Shown here: positions 15,387 through 21,562 of the stretch, piece by piece | Numbering within the stretch: position 1 is the first letter of the stretch | Layout: every line of letters starts with the position of its first letter | Source of the DNA: CAZGMC01 sp964526565 | GTDB taxonomy: Bacteria; Pseudomonadota; Alphaproteobacteria; DSM-16000; Inquilinaceae | Direction: 5' to 3' | Assembly (NCBI GenBank): GCA_964526565.1 | Contig: CAZGMC010000072.1 | Coordinates: 1-21,562, forward strand | DNA: 21,562 nucleotides | The notes under the pieces: generated by a model | What the model was told of the DNA's origin: nothing | Database searches by the model: none | The model's input: the letters and a program-made list of their open reading frames with translations, nothing else | Position numbers and translations under genes: made by a program

Positions 15387-16643
15387 TCATGTCAGCCGCC
15401 GCACGATGCCGTCGTACGACTGCAGGTGACGCGTCGGCCCGATCGCCGCCACCGTCGGCGGCTGCCGGAACAGCCGCTCGGCCAGGCACCGCACCGCCGC
15501 CGCATCGACCTTGTTCAGGTCGGCGACGGTCTCCTCCACCGGCACCGGACGGCCATAGACCAGCATGTGCTGGCCCAGGTGCTCGGCCCGCGCCGTGGTC
15601 GATTCCAGGCCCATCAGCAGGTTGGCCTTGAGCTGGGCGCGGGCGCGGTCGACCTCCGCGTCGCTCACGTCGGCGGCGACGCGGGCGATCTCGTCGCACA
15701 GCACCGGCACCAGCTCCTCGACATCACGGTCGCCGGTGCCGGCGTAGACGCCGATCAGTCCGCTATCGGCATAGAAGTTCGTGAACGTATACACCGCATA
15801 GGCCAGCCCGCGCCGCTCGCGGATCTCCTGGAACAGGCGCGACGACATGCCGCCGCCGAGCAGCGTCGACAGCACCGAGACGGCGTGGAACGCCGCATCG
15901 TGGAAGCCGATGCCGTCGAACCCGACGACCAAGTGCAGCTGCTCCAGCGGCCGGTCCTCGCGGTGGTCGCCGCCGCCATAGCGGCCCGGCACCGGCGCGT
16001 CCAGCCGTACCCTGGGCAGCGTGCGGAAGGCCCTGGCCGCCAGGTCGACGACGGCCTGGTGCTCCAGGCATCCCGAGGCGGCCAGCACCATGGTCGGGCC
16101 GCCATAGTGGCCGTTCAGGTAGTCGACCAGGGCCCGGCGCGACAGTCGCGTCACCGTCTCCGGCTCGCCCAGCACGGGCCAGCCGAGCGGCTGCTGCGGA
16201 TAGGCCATTGCCTGGAACCGGTCGAACACGATGTCGTCGGGCGTGTCGAGGACCTGGCCGATCTCCTGCAGCACCACGGCCCGCTCGCGGACCAGCTCGG
16301 CCTCCTCGAACAACGAGTGCTGCAGGATGTCGGCCAGGATGTCGAGCGCCAGCGGCACGTCGTCCTTCAGCACCTTGGCGTAGTAGGCAGTGACCTCACG
16401 GCCCGTGTAGGCGTTCAGGTGGCCGCCGACCGCCTCGATCTCCTCGGCGATGGCGGCGGCCGAGCGGCGCGCCGTGCCCTTGAACGCCATGTGCTCCAGC
16501 AGGTGGGCGATGCCGTTGACCTCGGCCGCCTCGTAACGGGTGCCGGCGCCGACCCAGATGCCCAGCGACACGCTCTCGACCGAGTCCATCCGGTCGGTGA
16601 CGACGCGCAGGCCGTTGTCCAGCGTGGTGACCACCGGCTTCAT
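15387..16643 (-). CDS. M16-family zinc metallopeptidase (mitochondrial processing peptidase-like)
   Basis: A 418-residue M16B-type peptidase. The inverted zinc motif HxxEH is present as H47-L-L-E50-H51 (NGIAHLLEHMAFKG), and E128 lies 76 residues later (RERAVVLQEIG), the expected third ligand, so it is probably active rather than a regulatory subunit. The N-terminus (TTLDNGLRVVTDRM, VGAGTRYE) and the C-terminal half (LVVGFDGIGFHD, GGGMSSRLFQEIRERRGLAYAVY) are typical of bacterial relatives of the processing peptidase beta subunit. The length is standard. Its ATG overlaps the thrC stop by four bases (ATGA), indicating translational coupling. The substrate is unknown; some relatives cleave peptides in cytoplasm or periplasm. 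No signal peptide is seen. Confidence 0.96.
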   Translation of the reverse strand: MKPVVTTLDNGLRVVTDRMDSVESVSLGIWVGAGTRYEAAEVNGIAHLLEHMAFKGTARRSAAAIAEEIEAVGGHLNAYTGREVTAYYAKVLKDDVPLALDILADILQHSLFEEAELVRERAVVLQEIGQVLDTPDDIVFDRFQAMAYPQQPLGWPVLGEPETVTRLSRRALVDYLNGHYGGPTMVLAASGCLEHQAVVDLAARAFRTLPRVRLDAPVPGRYGGGDHREDRPLEQLHLVVGFDGIGFHDAAFHAVSVLSTLLGGGMSSRLFQEIRERRGLAYAVYTFTNFYADSGLIGVYAGTGDRDVEELVPVLCDEIARVAADVSDAEVDRARAQLKANLLMGLESTTARAEHLGQHMLVYGRPVPVEETVADLNKVDAAAVRCLAERLFRQPPTVAAIGPTRHLQSYDGIVRRLT

Positions 16644-18049
16644 GCCGCCGCCCCCGCCATCCGTGCCCGCTGGCGGACAAAAGCCTGCACCGCGGCCAGG
16701 TCGTTGGGCAGCTCGGCGACGCGCTCCGGCCGGTCGAACAGGTCGGCCAGCCGCGGCGGCAGCGGCGGACGAATGGCGGTGGCCTTCTCCACGGCGTCGG
16801 GGAACTTGGCCGGATGGGCGCAGGCCAGCGCCACCACCGGCACGGCGGGGTCCGTGCCGCAGGCCTGGGCGGCGCCGACGCCGACCGCCGTGTGCGGATC
16901 GAGCAGCACGCCGGTGCGGCGCCAGGTATCGGCGATCACCGCACGGGTGCCGTCGTCGTCGAGCCGGTGCGACACGAACACCTGGCGCGCCCGCCCGAAT
17001 TGCGCCTCCTTGACGGCGAACCGGCCGTCGGCGCGGAAACCGCGCATGATGGCGGCGACCGCGGCCCCGTCACAGTCCGTCAGGTCGAACAGCAGGCGCT
17101 CGAAATTGCTGGAGATCTGGATGTCCATGCTCGGGCTGATGGTCGGCACCACCGGCGCGACGCGCATCTCGCCGGTGCGGAAGAACCGGTCGAGGATATC
17201 GTTCGTGTTGGCGCCGACGACCAGCCGGTCGATGGGCAGGCCCATGGCCCGTGCCGCATAGGCGGCATAGATGTTGCCGAAATTGCCGGTCGGCACGGCG
17301 AAGGTCACGGTGCGGTCGGGCACGCCCAGCGCCACCGCCGCGGCCACGTAGTATACGACCTGGGCAAGGATGCGGGCGACATTGATCGAGTTGACGGCCG
17401 ACAGGTTCAGCGCATCACGAAAGGCCGCATCGTTGAACATTGCCTTGACCAGGTCCTGGCAGTCGTCGAACGACCCGTCGATGGCGATGTTGTGGACGTT
17501 GGCCGCCGGCACCGTCGTCATCTGCCGGCGCTGCACGGGCGAGACGCGGCCCTTCGGGTGCAGAATGAAGATGTCGACGGACTCGCGGTCGCGACACGCC
17601 TCGATCGCCGCCGAGCCGGTGTCGCCCGAGGTGGCACCGATGATCGTCACCCGCTCCCTGCGCCGGGCCAGGACGTGGTCGAACAGCCGGCCGACGACCT
17701 GCAGCGCATAGTCCTTGAACGCCAGGGTCGGTCCGTGGAACAGCTCCAGCAGCCACAGCCTCTGATCGAGCTGGATCAGCGGCGCCACGGCAACATGGCC
17801 GAAGCCGGCATAGGCGTCGTCGACGATGCGGCGGAATGCCTCGGGCTGGACGGCGTCGCCCAGGAACGGCTGCATGACGCGCGCGGCCAGCGCCGGATAG
17901 CTCAGGCCGCGCAGCGCGCGCAGATCCTCGGGCGCCAGCCGCGGCCAGCGCTCCGGCACATACAGGCCGCCGTCGCGGGCCAATCCGGCCAGCAGGGCGT
18001 CGTCGAACGGCAGGATTGGGGCCTCGCCCCGCGTGCTGACATAGCGCAA
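16640..18049 (-). CDS. thrC: Threonine synthase
   Basis: Threonine synthase converts O-phosphohomoserine to threonine with pyridoxal phosphate in the cytoplasm, the last step of threonine synthesis. The protein starts RYVSTRGEAPILPFDDALL and has DGGLYVPERWP. The PLP lysine is K112 in HGPTLAFKD, and the phosphate loop is IGATSGDTGSAA. SAVNSINVARILAQVVYYV and PTGNFGNIYAAY complete the family pattern. The start is taken as TTG at 18049, giving 469 residues, because the homologous N-terminus begins there and an AGGGG lies about eight bases upstream. An ATG at 18127 would add 26 residues (MRAARLAWAE...) not expected in the family. It is the first gene of the thrC / M16 / GNAT operon and is divergent from the M19 gene. 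Confidence 0.96.
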   Translation of the reverse strand: MRYVSTRGEAPILPFDDALLAGLARDGGLYVPERWPRLAPEDLRALRGLSYPALAARVMQPFLGDAVQPEAFRRIVDDAYAGFGHVAVAPLIQLDQRLWLLELFHGPTLAFKDYALQVVGRLFDHVLARRRERVTIIGATSGDTGSAAIEACRDRESVDIFILHPKGRVSPVQRRQMTTVPAANVHNIAIDGSFDDCQDLVKAMFNDAAFRDALNLSAVNSINVARILAQVVYYVAAAVALGVPDRTVTFAVPTGNFGNIYAAYAARAMGLPIDRLVVGANTNDILDRFFRTGEMRVAPVVPTISPSMDIQISSNFERLLFDLTDCDGAAVAAIMRGFRADGRFAVKEAQFGRARQVFVSHRLDDDGTRAVIADTWRRTGVLLDPHTAVGVGAAQACGTDPAVPVVALACAHPAKFPDAVEKATAIRPPLPPRLADLFDRPERVAELPNDLAAVQAFVRQRARMAGAAA

Positions 18050-18249
18050 GACTGTTTCGCCCCTGTGGTGAGAACGGCCGGTACCGTAGGCCCGGCATTC
18101 CGCCCATGCAAGCCGTGCCGCCCGCATCGCCAGGGCCGCCGGCGCCGCGGACCGGCCGATGCGGCGGGGTGGCCGGTGGACAATCGGCGTCCGACGCCTC
18201 TACAGTTCGCCTTCCGGTCCGGCTACGCCCAAGAAACGAGGATACAAGG

Positions 18250-19257
18250 ATGACCGACCACCCGATCTCGCCGCACGCGCAGGCGCTGCACGAAGGTGCG
18301 CTGGTGTGGGACGGCCACAGCTGTCTGCCACTCAAGCCCGGCGCCAACGTCGCCGCGCTGGAACGCCACCGCCAGGCCGGCGTGACGTACGTGTCGATCA
18401 ATGTCGGCATGGACATGACGCCCCTGGCCGACATCATCTCGGTGCTCAGCTATTTCCGGTCGTGGATCCGGTGCAACCCCGAACACTTTCTCCTGGGCGG
18501 CTCGATCGCCGACATCGGGCGGGCGCGGCACGACAACAAGCTGGCCGTCGGGTTCGACCTGGAGGGCGCGGTACCGCTGGACGGCCGGACGGAGACGCTG
18601 GCCGTCTTCCACAAGTACGGCATCCGCCAGATGCACCTGATCTACAATCGCTCCAATGCCGTCGGCGGCGGCTGCCACGACACCGACGAGGGGCTGACCG
18701 ACTATGGCCGCGCCGTGGTCGCCGAGGTCAACCGGGTCGGCATCATCCTCGACTGCTCCCACGCCGGGGAGCGCACCAGCCTGGACATCATCGCGGCATC
18801 GGCCAAGCCGGTGGTGTTCTCCCACGCCAATGTCCGCGCCCTGGCCGACCACCCGCGCAATGTTTCCGACGCCCAGATCGACGCCTGTGCGGCGGCCGGC
18901 GGCCTGATCGGCGTCAACGGCGTCGACCTGTTCCTGGGCGAGCCGGGCGGTGGCGCTGCGGCCATGGTGCGGCACATCGACTACATCGCCCAGCGCGTCG
19001 GCATCGCCCACGTCGCCATCGGCCTGGACTATGCCTATGACACCGAGGACATCGAGGACTTGACCAGCGGCCCGGTGGACCGCGACTACTGGTGGCCGCC
19101 CGAGGCCGGCTACGACTTCGGCAAGATCCGCTTCGCGCCGCCGGAGGTGCTGCCGGAGGTCACCGACGGCCTGCTCGCCCGCGGCTACAGCGACGACGAC
19201 GTGCTGGACGTGCTCGGCAACAACTACCTCCGCGTGGCCGCGGCAAGCTGGGAGTAG
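18250..19257 (+). CDS. Membrane-dipeptidase-like (peptidase M19) protein
   Basis: A 335-residue member of the M19 (renal dipeptidase) family, TIM-barrel hydrolases that cleave dipeptides using two zinc ions. Visible features are DGHSCLP (21-27), GFDLEGA with E105, LDCSHAG with H171, FSHANVRAL with H192, and HIDYIAQRVGIAHVAIGLDY, and GNNYLRV near the end. The canonical HxD metal motif here reads H23-S-C25, so the usual Asp is Cys. This may change the metal site or substrate. The start at 18250 has GAGGA seven bases upstream; there is no signal peptide, so it should be cytoplasmic. Its 200-base upstream region is shared with thrC. It may be a dipeptidase of D-/L-dipeptides or an amidohydrolase of other compounds. 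Confidence 0.92.
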   Translation: MTDHPISPHAQALHEGALVWDGHSCLPLKPGANVAALERHRQAGVTYVSINVGMDMTPLADIISVLSYFRSWIRCNPEHFLLGGSIADIGRARHDNKLAVGFDLEGAVPLDGRTETLAVFHKYGIRQMHLIYNRSNAVGGGCHDTDEGLTDYGRAVVAEVNRVGIILDCSHAGERTSLDIIAASAKPVVFSHANVRALADHPRNVSDAQIDACAAAGGLIGVNGVDLFLGEPGGGAAAMVRHIDYIAQRVGIAHVAIGLDYAYDTEDIEDLTSGPVDRDYWWPPEAGYDFGKIRFAPPEVLPEVTDGLLARGYSDDDVLDVLGNNYLRVAAASWE

Positions 19258-19307
19258 GTGCTTGCCCGGCGCAAGAGTGCCGCTGGCATGAGAACCGACC
19301 CCCTTCC

Positions 19308-19946
19308 CTACCGCCCGAGCCCCGCCGCCTCGCGCGCCAGGGCGGTAATGTAGGGCCAGTTGCCGGCGGCGACGGCCTTGCCGGGAGCCAGCCACGAGCC
19401 GCCGACGCAGACGACGTTGGGCAGGGCAAGGTATTCCGGGGCGGTGGCGGCGTCGATGCCGCCGGTGGGGCAGAACTTCGCCTCGGGCAGCGGGCCGGCG
19501 AAGGCCTCGACCACCGGCGGGCCGCCCATGGCCTCGGCCGGGTAGAACTTCAGGTAGTCGAACCCGGCATCCAGCAGCACCATGATCTCCGATGTGGTTG
19601 CCGCCGCCGGCAGCCACGGCACCGCCGAATCGCGGGCCCGCGCCATCAGGCCGGGCGTGGCGCCGGGGCTGACGACGAACCTCGCGCCGGCCCGCTCGGC
19701 GGCGTCGTACTGCTCATGGCGGCGCACCGTGCCGGCGCCGACGATCGCCTGCGGCACCGCCTCGGCGATCCGGGCCAGCGCCTCCGGCCCGGCCGGCGTG
19801 CGGAAGGTGACCTCCAGCACGGTGATGCCGCCGGCGACCAGCGCCTCGGCCAGCGGCACCGCCGCCTCCACCGTGGCAATGCTCAGCACCGGGATGACCG
19901 GCACCATGCGCAGGATCTCGCCGAGGTCGGAACGGTCGGGGGTCAT
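19308..19946 (-). CDS. eda: 2-dehydro-3-deoxyphosphogluconate (KDPG) aldolase
   Basis: A 212-residue class I aldolase splitting KDPG into pyruvate and glyceraldehyde-3-phosphate (Entner-Doudoroff pathway); it also acts on 4-hydroxy-2-oxoglutarate. The Schiff-base lysine is K133 (DYLKFYPAE) and the catalytic Glu is E45 (VLEVTFRTPAG), the same numbers as in E. coli Eda, whose length (213) also agrees. FVVSPGATPGL and KFCPTGGID bind the phosphate. The start at 19946 has CAGGAG upstream; a longer frame from 20042 would overlap the next gene's stop and adds a low-complexity leader. It converges with the M19 gene across 50 bases. edd, its usual partner, is not in this window. Confidence 0.96.
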   Translation of the reverse strand: MTPDRSDLGEILRMVPVIPVLSIATVEAAVPLAEALVAGGITVLEVTFRTPAGPEALARIAEAVPQAIVGAGTVRRHEQYDAAERAGARFVVSPGATPGLMARARDSAVPWLPAAATTSEIMVLLDAGFDYLKFYPAEAMGGPPVVEAFAGPLPEAKFCPTGGIDAATAPEYLALPNVVCVGGSWLAPGKAVAAGNWPYITALAREAAGLGR

Positions 19947-20002
19947 GGCCGGTCTCCTGGAACGGTCGGCAGGACCCATTGCAGGCCACGGCAGCACTCC
20001 CG

Positions 20003-21562
20003 TCAACTGCCACCGGGCCGCACCCCATCGGGCCGCACCCATGTATGGGCACCACTCTGGAAGGTCAGCGCCGGCTGCAGACCGGCCGCGTCGCAGGCGC
20101 CGTTGAACACCTCGCCGATCTCCTGGCGGATCCAGCCGGGCAGCAGCCGGCCGGTGCGGACGGTCAGCCGGAACCGCTGCGCCTTGTAGTGCCCGTCGAA
20201 CTGCATCGGCCCGATGCGGCTCATGGTCAGGTCGATCAGGAAGCGCCGGCCGGGCTCGTCGCCGGCGTCGCCCTGGTCGCCATCGTCGCCGGGCTCACGG
20301 CGCACCGCCACCTGGACCGGGCGCAGGTCGCCGTCGCCGTAGACCGGGATGGTGAACAGGCGCCAGTCGCCGGCCGGCGCCTCGGCCGGCTGGCGCGACA
20401 GCTGCGCGAACTCGCCGGCCAACCGGCCGACCACGTCGCCGCGCCCGGCCGCCTCCAGCACCCGTGCCGTGCGCTCGCCCAGCCAGGCGCGCATGTCGCC
20501 GCCGCGCAGCGCCGACAGGAGAAACAGCATGGTCGCCCCCATCAACGCGTTGGGCTGCGGCACCAGGGCGCGCACCTGCTGGGCCAGCCCCGGCTGCACC
20601 TGCATCAGCGCCGCCAGCGCCTCGTGCAGCGCCGGAAAGGCCGACGCCGGCGCACCCGGCCCGGCCGGCCCGGCCGGCGCCGGCAACGGCTGCAGCGCAT
20701 AGGCCCCGCGCCCGGCGCTGCCGGCCAGCGGCCCACTGGCACCCAGCGTCAGGGCCGCCAGCGCCGACAGCGACGGCGCCCCCGCCAGCCCCGGCCGCGT
20801 CGTGGCCCCGGCGGCGCCCGCCCCCGGCAAGCCGCCGACGGCCCCCGGCGCCGGCCCGCCGGCGCCGGGCACGGCCGGCGGCAATCGGCCCGGCAGCGCC
20901 ATGCCTTGAGCGGTGGCGACGCCTCCCGGCATCTGGAGGCCGGCCGGGCTGCCACCCTGGGCCGCTGCCATCAATCCCGGCATGCCCGCCGCAGCGCCGC
21001 TGCCGCCGGCCGCGGCCCCCGGCAGGGGCGCAGCGCTCAGTCCCGGCACGCCCCCGGCAGGTCCCGACGACGCTGCGGCCGGGGCGGCGCCCGCCGGCCC
21101 GGCTCCCGACAACACCGCCGTGCCGGAGGCCACCGGCACAACGACCGGAGCCCCGCCTGTGCCGCTCGGCGCAGGGCCGGCCGGCGCCATGGCGCCCGCA
21201 CCCGGCATGGCCGGTGATCCCACGACCGGGCCCTGGGCGATGGTCATTGCGCCTGGCACACTGGCGGGCACGCCGCCCGGCGCCGAAGGCAAGGCCCCGC
21301 CGGCACCGGCCACTCCGCCGGCCGCGCCGGAAGCCGGCATGGCCGGGCTGCCCGAACCCGCAGCCGGACCCGACACCGCTCCGGCGGCGCCCACGGCCGA
21401 AGCCGGGGCGGCAGCAGCGGACGGAATTGCGGCAGCAGCGCCTCCAGCTGACCCTGGCGGCGCCCCAGCGGCAGCACCTGCCGTCCCTGGACCGGCCGGG
21501 GTCGTGGCCGACGCCGGGGCCGGCTGTGCCCCCGGCTGAGCCGCCGGCGCGCCGGACGGCGG
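20003..21562 (-). CDS. Pro/Ala/Gly-rich protein with FliK-like C-terminus, 5' end beyond the window
   Basis: The minus-strand frame is open from the right edge to a stop at 20003, at least 519 residues, so the start lies outside. About 270 N-terminal residues are low-complexity Pro/Ala/Gly/Ser. A more normal part follows, with ALMQVQPGLAQQVRALVPQP. The C-terminus (LFTIPVYGDGDLRPVQVAV, RRFLIDLTMSRIGPMQFDGH, FRLTVRTGRLLPGWIRQEI) has the pattern of the FliK hook-length-control C-terminal domain: beta strands with LxxSxIGxxxxDG. Flagellar hook-length or type III export control is therefore a reasonable guess; a long flexible N-terminus is normal for a molecular ruler. No other flagellar gene is visible. 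The Ala/Pro richness may also be partly a GC-driven effect. Confidence 0.72.
   Translation of the reverse strand, partial: PPSGAPAAQPGAQPAPASATTPAGPGTAGAAAGAPPGSAGGAAAAIPSAAAAPASAVGAAGAVSGPAAGSGSPAMPASGAAGGVAGAGGALPSAPGGVPASVPGAMTIAQGPVVGSPAMPGAGAMAPAGPAPSGTGGAPVVVPVASGTAVLSGAGPAGAAPAAASSGPAGGVPGLSAAPLPGAAAGGSGAAAGMPGLMAAAQGGSPAGLQMPGGVATAQGMALPGRLPPAVPGAGGPAPGAVGGLPGAGAAGATTRPGLAGAPSLSALAALTLGASGPLAGSAGRGAYALQPLPAPAGPAGPGAPASAFPALHEALAALMQVQPGLAQQVRALVPQPNALMGATMLFLLSALRGGDMRAWLGERTARVLEAAGRGDVVGRLAGEFAQLSRQPAEAPAGDWRLFTIPVYGDGDLRPVQVAVRREPGDDGDQGDAGDEPGRRFLIDLTMSRIGPMQFDGHYKAQRFRLTVRTGRLLPGWIRQEIGEVFNGACDAAGLQPALTFQSGAHTWVRPDGVRPGGS

Noticed and set aside
16814..18253. 479-codon plus-strand frame opposite thrC
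   Set aside because: It is antisense to threonine synthase, which has complete motifs, and its sequence is repetitive His/Arg/Asp.
20913..21539. Plus-strand Pro/Ala/Gly-rich frame of 208 codons
   Set aside because: It mirrors the low-complexity region of the minus-strand FliK-like gene; only the minus strand leads into a structured domain.

Overview
The window is very GC-rich and looks like chromosomal DNA of an alphaproteobacterium, probably of the Rhodospirillales. The reasons are the protein style (CarB, a thrC / M16 peptidase / GNAT run, an alphaproteobacterial type of Fur without CxxC motifs) and Fur-box-like operators of the form TGCRAAT-N-ATTYGCA. No tRNA, rRNA, transposase or CRISPR array was seen. 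Genus-level placement is not possible from sequence reading alone.

Layout. Bases 1-3587 are a minus-strand housekeeping block: a TerB-like protein, a RimJ-type GNAT acetyltransferase, and carB, which is cut by the left edge. Bases 3588-4334 hold no protein gene, but contain an inverted/direct repeat element and a strong candidate for an iron-regulated small RNA: a Fur-like box over the -35, about 82 nt of transcript, and an intrinsic terminator, all on the minus strand. Bases 4335-13245 form an iron-homeostasis island. It holds a 61-aa protein, a ferritin-like di-iron protein, two tandem related proteins of unknown function, a Fur-family repressor, a periplasmic histidine phosphatase, a P19/FetP-type periplasmic iron protein, a FutA-type ferric-iron binding protein, and two proteins resembling the ferrosome (Fez) system: a P1B-type ATPase with a Cys-free N-terminal domain and a separate protein sharing its VHxxxGRIRxR start. 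Five 7-1-7 Fur-like boxes are spread over this island.

Bases 13307-21562 return to general metabolism: an AEC-family transporter broken by a 100-N assembly gap that appears spurious; a 56-aa DUF1902 protein with a GTG start; a thrC / M16 peptidase / GNAT operon on the minus strand; a membrane-dipeptidase-like M19 protein; eda (KDPG aldolase); and a Pro/Ala/Gly-rich protein with a FliK-like C-terminus that runs off the right edge.

How it may work together (inference): when iron is sufficient, Fur would repress the small RNA, the unknown pair, the phosphatase / P19 / FutA uptake group and the small HMA-like protein. The ferritin-like protein and the Fez-like ATPase could handle iron storage or compartmentalisation. 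The small RNA plus the Fez-like pair under Fur-like sites is the part of the window most worth experimental attention.
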